64,000 nucleotides of DNA, from the NCBI RefSeq assembly GCF_027891095.1, contig NZ_JAQIIO010000003.1, positions 372,001-436,000 on the forward strand, in the 5' to 3' direction. A model generated the notes under the pieces. That model had not been told where the DNA came from, ran no database searches, and worked only from the letters and a program-made list of their open reading frames with translations. A program made the translations under genes and the position numbers. Below are positions 25,785-35,427 of the stretch, one piece after another. Origin of the DNA: Aliiroseovarius salicola (lineage in GTDB: Bacteria > Pseudomonadota > Alphaproteobacteria > Rhodobacterales > Rhodobacteraceae). How positions within the stretch are numbered: the stretch's first letter is position 1; each line of letters opens with the position of its first letter.

Positions 25785-27199
25785 GCTTGTGGACGGCAAA
25801 AGAGGCCGCAACGGCCACGGACGGAGAGATCCGAGGTGGGGACTGGGTGGTTGATGGTGTTTCAATCGACACCCGAACGATCCAGCCCGGAGATCTGTTT
25901 GTTGCCCTGAAAGCCGCGCGTGATGGGCATGATTTTGTGGCACAGGCGATTGCCGCCGGGGCCGGGGCCGCTTTGGTCAGCCGTATTCCCGATGGTGTCG
26001 GTGATGATGCGCCCTTGCTTCTGGTCGATGACGTGTTACCTGCGCTCGAAGATCTGGGCCGCGCAGCCCGCGCCCGCACCAAAGCCCGCGTCGTGGCGGT
26101 GACGGGATCTGTTGGCAAGACATCCACCAAGGAAATGCTGCGCGCCGTTCTGACACCGCAGGGTAAGACCCACGTGGCGGAAGCGAGCTATAACAATCAC
26201 TGGGGCGTGCCTTTGACCCTCGCCCGCATGCCTGCTGACACAGAATTTGCCGTGATCGAGATCGGCATGAACCATCCGGGCGAGATCGCACCACTGTCAA
26301 TGCTGGCGCGTCCACATGTGGCGATGGTCACAACAGTCGCCGCCGCCCATCTGGAAGCTTTTGACGACATCGACGGGATTGCCCGCGAAAAAGGCTCTAT
26401 TTTTGAGGGGCTTGAACCGGGGGGCGTGGCCGTGGTGAATGGCGATTTGCCCACCACTCCGATCCTGATCGAGGCGGCAGGAGGGGCGCAGGTTGAGCGC
26501 TTTGGGGCAGATGCAGTCAATGCGAACCACCTGACACATGTGTCCCTGAACGAAGAGGCGACGATCTGCAAAGGATGTGTCGCGGGGCTGGAGTATCTAT
26601 TCAAAATCTCAACTCCTGGGAGGCATTTTGCAAGCAATGCGCTCGCGGTCCTGATCGCAGCCCAAGCTTTGGGGGCCGATGCCGCCCTTGCAGCTCGCGA
26701 CATGCCACTTTGGCAGCCTCCAACTGGGCGCGGCACCCGCGAAAATGTTGTGCTGGATCCAGCAGAAGGGCTTTCAGTCACATTGATCGATGACGCGTTT
26801 AACGCAAACCCGACATCAATGGCGGCTTCGTTGGAAGTTTTATCGATCATGCAGCCGACGGATGGGGTCGGGCGGATCCATAAGGGACGCCGGATCGCTA
26901 TTCTCGGAGATATGCTTGAACTAGGCCCTGATGAGGTTGCGTTGCACGAAGGCCTTGCCGAATTACCCTATCTGGCTGGTATCGACGTGGTGCATTGTGT
27001 TGGCGCGCGTATGAAGGCGCTGTGGTTGAAACTACCTGTCGACAAACAGGGGGAATGGGTGGCCAGCGCGCCCGAGATCCAGCCGACGTTGAATGCACTG
27101 GTGGATGCGGGTGATATTGTGCTGGTGAAGGGATCAAAGGGATCCAAAGTCAGCCTCGCGGTTGACGCGCTCAGGAAATTGGGCCATCCGGTCGGGTGA
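25781..27199 (+). CDS. murF: UDP-MurNAc-tripeptide-D-Ala-D-Ala ligase
   Basis: Mur ligase of 472 residues that adds D-Ala-D-Ala to the tripeptide precursor. The N-terminal domain carries VSIDTRTIQPGDLFVAL, the ATP loop is GSVGKTSTKEM, and YNNHWGVPLTL, EIGMNHPGEI and DDAFNANPTSM follow in the usual order. Translationally coupled to murE (ATGA). About 100 bp separate it from mraY. Confidence 0.95.
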   Translation: MSLWTAKEAATATDGEIRGGDWVVDGVSIDTRTIQPGDLFVALKAARDGHDFVAQAIAAGAGAALVSRIPDGVGDDAPLLLVDDVLPALEDLGRAARARTKARVVAVTGSVGKTSTKEMLRAVLTPQGKTHVAEASYNNHWGVPLTLARMPADTEFAVIEIGMNHPGEIAPLSMLARPHVAMVTTVAAAHLEAFDDIDGIAREKGSIFEGLEPGGVAVVNGDLPTTPILIEAAGGAQVERFGADAVNANHLTHVSLNEEATICKGCVAGLEYLFKISTPGRHFASNALAVLIAAQALGADAALAARDMPLWQPPTGRGTRENVVLDPAEGLSVTLIDDAFNANPTSMAASLEVLSIMQPTDGVGRIHKGRRIAILGDMLELGPDEVALHEGLAELPYLAGIDVVHCVGARMKALWLKLPVDKQGEWVASAPEIQPTLNALVDAGDIVLVKGSKGSKVSLAVDALRKLGHPVG

Positions 27200-27300
27200 A
27201 TGTAGGGTATTGCCGGACCTGTTGATCGGTGAAATGAAAAAAAATGCGTCCACCGCGATCAGGTGGAGTCGTGTGGGCGCAGGTCAAAGGAACGGTTCTG

Positions 27301-28383
27301 ATGCTTTACTGGCTTACCGAATTTTCAGACGGCGGCGATGTCTTCAATCTGTTCCGCTATATCACCTTTCGGTCAGGTGGAGCGTTTTTCACGGCTTTGC
27401 TGTTTGGCTTCATGTTCGGCAAGCCGCTGATCAATATCCTGCGTAAAAAGCAGGGCAAAGGGCAGCCGATCCGCGATGATGGACCGCAAAGCCATCTGGA
27501 AAAGCAGGGCACGCCCACCATGGGAGGCTTGTTGATCCTGTCAGCCCTGCTGGTCGCCACGCTTCTCTGGGCGCGTTGGGACAATCCATTTATCTGGATC
27601 ACGCTGTTTGTCACCTATGGGTTCGGACTGATTGGCTTTGCTGATGATTTTGCCAAAGTGTCGAAGAACAATACCGCAGGTGTTTCAGGCAAGATCCGCC
27701 TGGCTCTTGGGTTGCTGATTGCGGCAATTGCCGGGATCTGGGCATCCTGGGCACATCCTGAAGCCTTGCAATACCAGTTGGCATTCCCCTTCCTGAAAGA
27801 CACGCTTTTGAACATGAGCTTTCTGTTCATCCCTTTCGTGATGATCGTGATTGTGGGCTCTGCCAATGCGGTGAATCTGACGGATGGCCTGGATGGGCTT
27901 GCGGTGATGCCGGTGATGATTGCCGCCGCCACGCTGGGGGTGATTGCCTACGCGGTTGGCCGGGTCGACTTTACGCAATACCTCGAAGTTCACTATGTGC
28001 CGGGCACGGGTGAGCTTTTGATCTTCACCTCTGCCCTTATCGGTGGGGGGCTTGGGTTCTTGTGGTACAACGCTCCGCCCGCAGCTGTTTTCATGGGGGA
28101 TACGGGCTCTCTTGCTCTTGGTGGTGCTCTGGGGGCGATTGCGGTTGCCACGAAGCACGAGCTGGTTTTGGCCATTGTGGGTGGGCTGTTTGTCGTCGAA
28201 GCGCTCTCGGTGATCATTCAGGTGCTTTACTTCAAACGCACCGGAAAACGCGTGTTCCTGATGGCGCCAATTCACCACCATTTTGAACACAAAGGCTGGA
28301 AGGAACCGCAGATCGTAATCCGCTTCTGGATCATCTCGTTGATCCTTGCGCTGATCGGACTGGCGACGCTGAAAGTCCGCTAG
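27301..28383 (+). CDS. mraY: Phospho-MurNAc-pentapeptide transferase
   Basis: Polytopic enzyme of 360 residues that makes lipid I from UDP-MurNAc-pentapeptide and undecaprenyl phosphate. Signatures are [32 protein letters not shown], the Mg-site [15 protein letters not shown] and the histidine loop [13 protein letters not shown]. The start at 27301 has AAAGGAAC about 7 nt upstream; the frame is open from 27244. Confidence 0.95.
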   Translation: MLYWLTEFSDGGDVFNLFRYITFRSGGAFFTALLFGFMFGKPLINILRKKQGKGQPIRDDGPQSHLEKQGTPTMGGLLILSALLVATLLWARWDNPFIWITLFVTYGFGLIGFADDFAKVSKNNTAGVSGKIRLALGLLIAAIAGIWASWAHPEALQYQLAFPFLKDTLLNMSFLFIPFVMIVIVGSANAVNLTDGLDGLAVMPVMIAAATLGVIAYAVGRVDFTQYLEVHYVPGTGELLIFTSALIGGGLGFLWYNAPPAAVFMGDTGSLALGGALGAIAVATKHELVLAIVGGLFVVEALSVIIQVLYFKRTGKRVFLMAPIHHHFEHKGWKEPQIVIRFWIISLILALIGLATLKVR

Positions 28384-28410
28384 GCGGTGAACATTAGCGC
28401 TGCAAGTTTG

Positions 28411-28458
28411 GCCCCGTCGTATGCCTCCGGCGGGGATATTTCTTGCAAGAGGAAAGGC
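28411..28458 (+). repeat. Dispersed intergenic repeat, copy A
   Basis: A GC-rich stem (CCCCGTCG / CGGCGGGG) runs into GGGGATATTT, then TTGCAAGAGGAA. The same order, hairpin, GGATATTT, then CAAGAGGAA-like, recurs at 40166-40224 and, inverted, at 53823-53877. Confidence 0.6.
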
Positions 28459-28521
28459 GTAGGGCTTTCGTTTTTTGCGCCACTGGTCTAGCCATAAATA
28501 ATCGAACTTGGAGGCGCGCGC

Positions 28522-29919
28522 ATGATCCCGGTCAAAGGTTACGAAGGGCAAAAGGTTGCAGTTCTCGGGATGGGGCGCTCGGGGCTTGCCACAGCCCATG
28601 CGCTTGAAGCGGGCGGCGCTGATGCGCTTTGCTGGGACGACGGGCAAGAGGCGCGCGAGAAGGCCGAGGCTCAGGGGCTTACGCTGCATGATCTGAACAA
28701 GGGCAACGCGTGGGAAGATGTTGCTGCGCTTATTGTCAGCCCTGGCATCCCACATCTTTATCCGGAACCCAACAAGCTTATCGCCCGCGCGATGGAGGCG
28801 GGTGTACCGGTCGACAATGACATCGGTCTGTTCTTCCGCAGCTTTGCCACTCAGGAGTGGGACAATTTCGAACAGCTTCCGAAAGTGGTTGTTGTGACCG
28901 GTTCCAATGGCAAATCCACCACGTCGGCGCTGATCCATCACGTGATCGAAGCCTGTGGTCGTCAGGCGCAGCTCGCAGGCAATATTGGCCGTGGGGTTCT
29001 GGATATCGATTCCGCGCATGATGGCGAGGTGGTGGTGCTTGAACTGTCGAGCTATCAAACGGACCTTGCGCGCGCGCTTACACCGGATGTGGCGGTGTTC
29101 ACCAATCTTTCTCCCGATCATCTGGACCGGCATGGCGGGATGGGCGGTTATTTCGCTGCCAAGCGCCGCCTGTTTGCCGAAGGCGGACCTGACCGTGCCG
29201 TGATTGGTGTGGATGAGAAAGAGGGTGTTTATCTTGCAGGGCAGCTAAGTGAAGGGGCCGCCGATGACCGGGTGATCCGGGTGTCGGTTGACCGAAAGCT
29301 CACAGGACCCGGCTGGCAGGTTTTTGCCCGCAAAGGGTTCTTATCGGAGTATCGCAAGGGGCGTCAGGTGGGCTCGATTGATCTGCGTGCGATCAAGGGG
29401 CTGCCCGGCAGTCATAATCACCAGAACGCCTGCTGCGCCTATGCTGTCGCACGCACGCTGGGGCTGGCGCCGCGTCAGATTGAAGCAGCGTTTTCGAGCT
29501 TTGCCGGGCTGCCGCACCGCTCGCAGCTGGTGGGCGAAAAGGATGGTGTGGCCTTCGTGAACGATTCGAAAGCCACAAATGTCGACAGTGCCCGTGCCGC
29601 TCTCGGTGCGTTCACGAATATTCGCTGGATTGCTGGGGGGCTTGGCAAGGATGGCGGAATTGAAAGCTTGCGGGGGGATCTCGGCGGGGTCACCAAAGCC
29701 TATCTGATTGGCCATTCCGCACGGGAATTTGCCTTGCAGATCGGGGATTTACCCCACGAGATTTGTGAAACGATGGAGGCTGCGGTTGCTGCCGCCGCTC
29801 GGGATGCCGAGCCGGGAGATACGGTGCTATTAGCACCGGCAGCGGCTTCGTTTGATCAATATCCGGATTTCGAAAAACGCGGGGAAGATTTCTCGCGTCT
29901 GGTGCAGGCGGTTATCTGA
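28522..29919 (+). CDS. murD: UDP-MurNAc-L-Ala-D-Glu ligase
   Basis: Mur ligase of 465 residues that adds D-glutamate to UDP-MurNAc-L-Ala. It has an N-terminal Rossmann domain ([12 protein letters not shown]), the ATP loop GSNGKSTT, then [19 protein letters not shown] and NDSKATN. GGAGG lies about 7 nt before the ATG. It is the last dcw gene in this window; ftsW and murG do not follow directly. Confidence 0.95.
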   Translation: MIPVKGYEGQKVAVLGMGRSGLATAHALEAGGADALCWDDGQEAREKAEAQGLTLHDLNKGNAWEDVAALIVSPGIPHLYPEPNKLIARAMEAGVPVDNDIGLFFRSFATQEWDNFEQLPKVVVVTGSNGKSTTSALIHHVIEACGRQAQLAGNIGRGVLDIDSAHDGEVVVLELSSYQTDLARALTPDVAVFTNLSPDHLDRHGGMGGYFAAKRRLFAEGGPDRAVIGVDEKEGVYLAGQLSEGAADDRVIRVSVDRKLTGPGWQVFARKGFLSEYRKGRQVGSIDLRAIKGLPGSHNHQNACCAYAVARTLGLAPRQIEAAFSSFAGLPHRSQLVGEKDGVAFVNDSKATNVDSARAALGAFTNIRWIAGGLGKDGGIESLRGDLGGVTKAYLIGHSAREFALQIGDLPHEICETMEAAVAAAARDAEPGDTVLLAPAAASFDQYPDFEKRGEDFSRLVQAVI

Positions 29920-30006
29920 TTTTCTGTCAGATCGGTTCTTTGTAGAAGACTGATCCACGTTCGCGCTAACTGTATTCCGCGGTATGCGAATGCGGCGAAA
30001 AATAAC

Positions 30007-30020
30007 GTGTTTATAAACAC
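30007..30020. promoter_or_regulatory. 14-bp perfect palindrome before the DUF3422 gene
   Basis: GTGTTTATAAACAC reads identically on both strands and lies 84 bp before the DUF3422 start. It resembles a dimeric repressor site; no regulator is identified. Confidence 0.4.
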
Positions 30021-30103
30021 TTGCAATGTATGTGGGCTCTGTTAACGCTTCGGCTCAGGAGGAATGCCCCAATCAGGTGATGGGGTGTCAGGAGGACAGT
30101 GCA

Positions 30104-31384
30104 ATGTTTCCATTGGCGGATCACAAGGATCGTTACGGTCTGGCAAACGAGCTGCATGCCCGACCTTTTCCGCCGGTCTCGGCGCCCGCTGTTGCGGCCT
30201 ATCTGGCCGTGAAACGGCCCTCGGATGCGGCAAAGCGCGACCGCTCCGCAGATCGCGCGCATCTGATCGAACTTCTGGATCGCTTCGGCGCGCCCCATCC
30301 GCAGCCCGATGCCAGCCATTATTACGGTCAGATTGGACGGCATCACCTGAAATGGGAGAGCCACACCGAATTTGTCACCTACACGGTGTTCATGGACGGC
30401 TTGGCAGATCGTCCGTTTGATCCTTCCAAGTTTGATGTCTTCCCCGAAGACTGGGTGGCCCGTGCACCGGGAGTACGGATGACCTCCGCGCTGATCCAGA
30501 TCCAGGAGCAGCCTCCTGAAGAAGTCATGATGCACGCAATCGCCGACTGGTTTGTCGCAGAAAGCGTGGCGGTGAGCTGGGTGCTGGATCGGGCTGCGAT
30601 TGTCATGGGGGATTTCCGTATCGATCCGGCTGGGCATATGCGATTTTCGGTCTTTGTCGCCCCTGGAACCGGGCGACGGCGGACCGGTCGCATTGTCCAG
30701 CGGATCTGTGAGATCGAGACCTACAAGAGCATGTCGATGCTTGGGCTGAACCGTGCCCGGCGCCTGCATGCGCGTCTGGGCGTGCTTGATGGCGAGTTGT
30801 CGCGCGTGGTTCAGGAAATGGGGCAGGGGGAAGATGCCGCCAGCACCTTGGACGAACTCTTGTCGATCTCGGCAGAGCTTGAGGATCTGATGGCGCGGAA
30901 CTCTTTCCGTTTCGGAGCCACACAAGCCTACCGCGCGATCGTGAACCAGCGCATCGAAGTGCTGCGCGAAGAACGATTCAACGGGCGTCAGACGTGGCGA
31001 GAGTTTATGATGCGCCGCTATGATCCTGCCATGCGCACGGTGGAGAGTGCAGAAACACAGCTGACTGCGATGGCACAACGCGCGAAACGCGCCGGGGATT
31101 TGCTTCGGACACGGGTTGATGTAGAGCGCTCGGCGCAGAACCAGGCTCTGCTTGAAAGCATGGACAAACGGGCGCAATTGCAACTGCGCCTGCAGGAAAC
31201 GGTTGAAGGGCTGTCAGTGGTGGCGATCAGTTACTATGCCGTCTCACTGGCGAGCTATTTTGCCTATCCGCTGACGGGATGGATGGGGATCAGCAAGGGA
31301 ATGCTAACCGCGATGCTCACCTTGCCGGTTGTTGTTCTCGTATGGATGATGGTGCGGCGCATCCGCCATTCGATTGACAAATAA
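30104..31384 (+). CDS. DUF3422 family protein with C-terminal membrane segments
   Basis: A 426-residue protein matching the DUF3422 pattern from its start (DHKDRYGLANELHARPFP) through the long central coiled-coil-like part to two hydrophobic C-terminal segments (about 380-420). Function is unknown; the family is common in alphaproteobacteria. The start at 30104 is set by GGAGG about 6 nt upstream, although the frame is open from 30026. Single gene, following murD by 184 bp. Confidence 0.82.
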   Translation: MFPLADHKDRYGLANELHARPFPPVSAPAVAAYLAVKRPSDAAKRDRSADRAHLIELLDRFGAPHPQPDASHYYGQIGRHHLKWESHTEFVTYTVFMDGLADRPFDPSKFDVFPEDWVARAPGVRMTSALIQIQEQPPEEVMMHAIADWFVAESVAVSWVLDRAAIVMGDFRIDPAGHMRFSVFVAPGTGRRRTGRIVQRICEIETYKSMSMLGLNRARRLHARLGVLDGELSRVVQEMGQGEDAASTLDELLSISAELEDLMARNSFRFGATQAYRAIVNQRIEVLREERFNGRQTWREFMMRRYDPAMRTVESAETQLTAMAQRAKRAGDLLRTRVDVERSAQNQALLESMDKRAQLQLRLQETVEGLSVVAISYYAVSLASYFAYPLTGWMGISKGMLTAMLTLPVVVLVWMMVRRIRHSIDK

Positions 31385-31453
31385 TGTCTCTGAGGTGGGA
31401 TCTTCTACCCCGATGTCACAGCGATGAATATATCGTCGTCGTTTTCTATTGGC

Positions 31454-32353
31454 TTATCGGCGCAGGCGGGGATCCAACGCATCACGCAACCCATCCCCTA
31501 TGTAATTCACGCTGAGAACTGTCAATGAGATCGCCAGACCGGGCCAGAGCACACGCCATGGGGTCAGCGTCATGTAATTGGTGCCGTCAAACAAAAGCCT
31601 TCCCCATGTCGGGAAATCGGAGGGAAAGCCAAGCCCAAGGAAGGACAGCGCACTTTCAGTGATGATCGCATTGGCGATGCCCAGCGTGGCCGAGACCATG
31701 ATCGGGCTCATCACATTGGGAAGGATATGGCGCAGGATCATCATCCGGTTAGAGGTGCCGACGGATCGGGCGGCGAGAACAAACTCGCGCTCCTTCAATG
31801 CCAGCACATCGCCGCGCACAATCCGCGCAGTCTGCATCCAGCTGGTGATGCCAATGATGAAAACGATCAGCAGAAATATCCCGGTTTCGGCGCCAAAAGC
31901 CGCGCGTAACGTATCGCGCCAGAGCATGATGATGACAAGTAGGAGAGGGAGCAGGGGCAGGGCGAGAAACAGATCGGTGAGCCGCATGAGCGGCCCGTCC
32001 AGCCGCTTGAAAAACCCTGCCAGAACACCAATCAAGGCCCCGAGGAAAAGCGACAACAACATCGCCACGACACCCACCAGAAGTGAGACACGACCACCCT
32101 GCAGAACGGCGGCAAACGTGTCACGGCCCAGCTGGTCTGTCCCCATCGGGTGCGCCCAGCTCGGTCCTTGGTTTTTCGCGCGAATGTCGATCTTGCTGGG
32201 ATCAAGGTCCCACAAAATGGGCCCGAGGATCACCATCAAAGTGATCAGGACAAACACCGCCATGCCCAGCATCGCACCCTTGTGACTGCGAAACTGCTGC
32301 CAGATGTCCAGCCATTTGGAATGGGGGGGCGTGTTTAGGGATGTCTCACTCAT
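31454..32353 (-). CDS. Peptide ABC transporter permease (DppC/OppC type)
   Basis: Inner-membrane permease of 299 residues. An N-terminal OppC_N segment (FRSHKGAMLGMAVFV) is followed by five further hydrophobic spans, and the ATPase contact (EAA) loop reads AARSVGTSNRMMILRHILPN. It ends AGLAISLTVLSVNYIGDGLRDALDPRLR, typical of DppC. The start at 32353 (MSETSLN) overlaps the upstream permease by 8 nt; an ATG 20 codons earlier lies deeper in that gene. Last gene of the binding protein-permease operon. Confidence 0.9.
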   Translation of the reverse strand: MSETSLNTPPHSKWLDIWQQFRSHKGAMLGMAVFVLITLMVILGPILWDLDPSKIDIRAKNQGPSWAHPMGTDQLGRDTFAAVLQGGRVSLLVGVVAMLLSLFLGALIGVLAGFFKRLDGPLMRLTDLFLALPLLPLLLVIIMLWRDTLRAAFGAETGIFLLIVFIIGITSWMQTARIVRGDVLALKEREFVLAARSVGTSNRMMILRHILPNVMSPIMVSATLGIANAIITESALSFLGLGFPSDFPTWGRLLFDGTNYMTLTPWRVLWPGLAISLTVLSVNYIGDGLRDALDPRLRR

Positions 32354-33356
32354 ACCGCACCCTCGGATCCAGTAAGCCGTAGAGGATGTCGGCCACGAGG
32401 TTAAACAGCACAATCAACACCGCAAAGATGAAGGTGAGCGTTTGCACCAGCGGAATATCTGCCCCCTGAATGCCTGTGATCAGCAGTTGCCCCAGCCCGT
32501 TCACCTTGAACACCTGTTCTGTGATGATCGCGCCGCCAAACACCTGCGGGACACCAAGCGCAATCACAGTCACCACGGGAATGAGCGAGTTACGCAGCAC
32601 ATGGACCAGCACCACGGTCTTTTCGGTGAGCCCCTTGGCGCGCGCCGTGCGCACATAGTCCTGATTGAGGTTGTCCAGCATCGAGGCGCGCATGAAGCGA
32701 CTAATCTGCGCGGCAGTGTATAATGCGAGCACGAAGACCGGCATTGCCATCTGGCGCAGCTGATAGATAAAACTCTCCCAGTTGGTGACCTCATGTGTCG
32801 TGTCATAGATCGACGGGAACCATCCAAGCCCAACCGAAAACACCACAATCATCAATACACCGGTGAAAAAGGTTGGCACCGAAAATCCGATCATCGAGAT
32901 GAACGTGCCAATCTGATCGAACCAGCTGTATTGTCGATAGGCCGAGAGGACGCCAATTGGAACAGCGATCAGGATGCCAACCACATAGGACAGGCCAACC
33001 ACCCACAATGTCTGCGGTAAACGCTCGACAATCAGGTCCACAACGGGTGAGCGTGTCGACCAGCTGCGCACACGCAGGCGCTCGCCATCGCCAATTGTCC
33101 AGCCCGTGACCTGCTCTAGAATATTCAGCGGCTCGTTGATGAAAAACTGTTTGCACCAAAGCAGATAGCGGATGTGGATAGGCTCGCCCAAACCCAAACT
33201 CACTCGGATCTTTTCCCGCACCTCAGGTGGGATTGTCATCGGCAGATTGCCGGTCGGATCATTGGGGGCCAGATCCAGCAGCAGAAAGATTATAAAGCTG
33301 ATGAACAGCAATACGGGTACGGTAAAGATCAAGCGCCGCAATGTGTAATTGAACAT
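32346..33356 (-). CDS. Peptide ABC transporter permease (DppB/OppB type)
   Basis: Inner-membrane permease of 336 residues with six predicted spans. It has the N-terminal MFNYTLRRLIFTVPVLLFIS and the ATPase contact loop YVRTARAKGLTEKTVVLVHVLRNSLIP. A periplasmic loop of about 60 residues after the first span is longer than in simple DppB proteins. It forms the channel with the DppC-type partner directly downstream. It follows the binding-protein gene by 69 bp. Confidence 0.9.
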   Translation of the reverse strand: MFNYTLRRLIFTVPVLLFISFIIFLLLDLAPNDPTGNLPMTIPPEVREKIRVSLGLGEPIHIRYLLWCKQFFINEPLNILEQVTGWTIGDGERLRVRSWSTRSPVVDLIVERLPQTLWVVGLSYVVGILIAVPIGVLSAYRQYSWFDQIGTFISMIGFSVPTFFTGVLMIVVFSVGLGWFPSIYDTTHEVTNWESFIYQLRQMAMPVFVLALYTAAQISRFMRASMLDNLNQDYVRTARAKGLTEKTVVLVHVLRNSLIPVVTVIALGVPQVFGGAIITEQVFKVNGLGQLLITGIQGADIPLVQTLTFIFAVLIVLFNLVADILYGLLDPRVRYE

Positions 33357-33425
33357 ATCGCCGTCTCGCCGGGCTGGTGTTGAATGGCGGCCCCGTTTGG
33401 GCCACCACTTGTTAGGGTCGCGCCT

Positions 33426-35129
33426 TTACTTTGCCCGCGTCCAATCCGCAATATTCCACAAATGGCTGTCCCATGCATTCAGGCGAATACCTTCAAGCGA
33501 GTTGGCATGACCAATGGTGGTGCCACGGTTGATCAGAGGGATCATTGCCCCCTCTTGCATCAACATGTCATTGAGCTGTTTGACAATCTCACCACGGGTC
33601 TCAGTGCCTGATGTGCTGGCCAGCTTGGTGACCAATGCATCGTAATTCGGGTTGCAATAGCGCGGCATGTTGAAGCCCAGCCAGTTGTTCGACGGGTTCG
33701 GGATCTCGCCACAGGTCCAGTTGGTCATGTAAGTTTCCGCATCGGTGCCGGGGAAGAGATTGGTGTACATCTCAATATCGGCATAGAATTTCTGGTAGGT
33801 ATCCGGGCTGGACTGATCCCCGCCAAAGAACACGGCAGCGTCCACGTTCTTCAACTCGGTTTCCACGCCAATCTCTTCCCACCACGCCTTGATCAGTGCC
33901 TGAGTGTCCTGACGCACGGCGTTGGTTGAGGTCTGAAAAAGGATCGACAGGCGCACACCGTCTTTCGACCGCACGCCGTCGGCACCGCGCGACCACCCGG
34001 CCTCATCAAGGATCTGATTGGCCTTGGCGACATCCTGAACCAAGCATTCGTCATTGGCGGTGGACATGTTGTAATCTGGGGCCGTGACCACATTGCAGGT
34101 CGGTTGGCCGGCAAATCCATATCCCACTTCCGCCAGTGTACCCCGGTCGATTGCCACGCTCAGTGCCCGCCGCACGGCAGGATCAGTGAGGAACGGGTGG
34201 GGGCCACCCTCAAGCGTTGATCGCGCATCCGCGAGATCGGGGGATGGATTGGTAAGGTTCACCATCAGGCGTTCGACGGAGTTCGAGAAAGCGGCAGCCA
34301 CTTTGCCACGTCCGGCGGCCTCCATCTGGGCCAGAATGACGGGATCGATTTGCAGGTTCCAAGCGTAGTCGAACTCGCCCGTTTCCAGAACCGCACGAGC
34401 GGCCGCAGCAGCATCGCCCCCACCTTTAAACGTCACAGTGGCAAATCCGGGTTTGGCTGCGTCCCGATAATGTGGGTTTGCCTCAAAACTGACCACATCA
34501 TTGGCTTTGAAGTCAGCAACACGGAACGGACCGGTCCCATGTGGGGCAAAGTTTTCAGCCGTGCAATTTGGGGCATTGGCCCCTACGCAGTTTTCAAACT
34601 GCGCCTTTTGGATGACCGGGCTTTCCATGCCTACGAATGGACCATAGGGGAAAGGCTTGGGTTTGGAAAAGTTGACCTTCACAGTGAGTGGATCAAGGGC
34701 TTCGACGCTATCGACATCGGAGAATTTGGTCAGTTGCTGGCATCCGCCGTCCGGATTCATGCAGTAGCCCGCGGTAAAGGCCACGTCGTCTGCGGTGAAG
34801 TCGCTCTCGTCAGACCATTTCAATCCGGGTGTGATCTTCCAGGTGATCGACATCAAATCCGCACTGATCCCACCATTCTCAACTGTCGGGATCTCAGTGA
34901 CCAGCCAGGGGATAAGCTGCCCTCCATCATCGTAGCGAGCCAGGGGTTCAATCACCATCGACGCGGCGTGAACGTCTTTTGTGCCGCCGGACAGGAACGG
35001 GTTCATGATCGAAACAGCCTGCCAATAGAGAATATTCAGATGCCCATCGCTGCCACGTTCGGCAAGCGCAGCAGTGCCGGTTGATGCGGCGAGGGCCGCA
35101 GCCCCCAAAAGTCCAGATGTTAGTTTCAT
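33426..35129 (-). CDS. Peptide ABC transporter substrate-binding protein
   Basis: Periplasmic binding protein (SBP_bac_5 family) of 567 residues with a signal peptide (MKLTSGLLGAAALAASTGTA). The family motif is seen in TPGLKWSDESDFTADDVAFT, and later FLTDPAVRRALSVAIDR. The ligand is probably a peptide or related solute and cannot be specified. The start at 35129 is fixed by GGAGGAAATA directly upstream. First gene of a leftward operon with both permeases; the fused ATPase gene lies divergently on the other side. Confidence 0.92.
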   Translation of the reverse strand: MKLTSGLLGAAALAASTGTAALAERGSDGHLNILYWQAVSIMNPFLSGGTKDVHAASMVIEPLARYDDGGQLIPWLVTEIPTVENGGISADLMSITWKITPGLKWSDESDFTADDVAFTAGYCMNPDGGCQQLTKFSDVDSVEALDPLTVKVNFSKPKPFPYGPFVGMESPVIQKAQFENCVGANAPNCTAENFAPHGTGPFRVADFKANDVVSFEANPHYRDAAKPGFATVTFKGGGDAAAAARAVLETGEFDYAWNLQIDPVILAQMEAAGRGKVAAAFSNSVERLMVNLTNPSPDLADARSTLEGGPHPFLTDPAVRRALSVAIDRGTLAEVGYGFAGQPTCNVVTAPDYNMSTANDECLVQDVAKANQILDEAGWSRGADGVRSKDGVRLSILFQTSTNAVRQDTQALIKAWWEEIGVETELKNVDAAVFFGGDQSSPDTYQKFYADIEMYTNLFPGTDAETYMTNWTCGEIPNPSNNWLGFNMPRYCNPNYDALVTKLASTSGTETRGEIVKQLNDMLMQEGAMIPLINRGTTIGHANSLEGIRLNAWDSHLWNIADWTRAK

Positions 35130-35427
35130 TATTTCCTCCGGAGGTTTGGCAGGGGCAAAAATTGCGATCATCGCATGAAGGTGGAAAGATTGCGGATCAC
35201 CAGGGTGTATTGAACATCAATTTGAGAATATCCTTAACTCGTTACCTATGTGAGAGATTCCATTTGCGAATTACTAGAGTTTGGCGAATTTTCCTTTGAA
35301 ATTCAATTCCGCATTGCGTTGGTGTAGAGTGATCGACAGCTGGGGATTACTGAAAATTGACACCCGTTTCATCGGGATGCTCGAGATATGAAATGCGATT
35401 TGAATTCGGTCAAGATAGGATCATGTA
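35130..35427. other. Divergent promoter region of the peptide transporter
   Basis: About 300 bp of AT-rich sequence between the binding-protein gene (leftward) and the fused ATPase gene (rightward). It must hold both promoters. I see a TTGACA-like sequence near 35356 but no well-spaced -10, and no gene. Confidence 0.45.
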
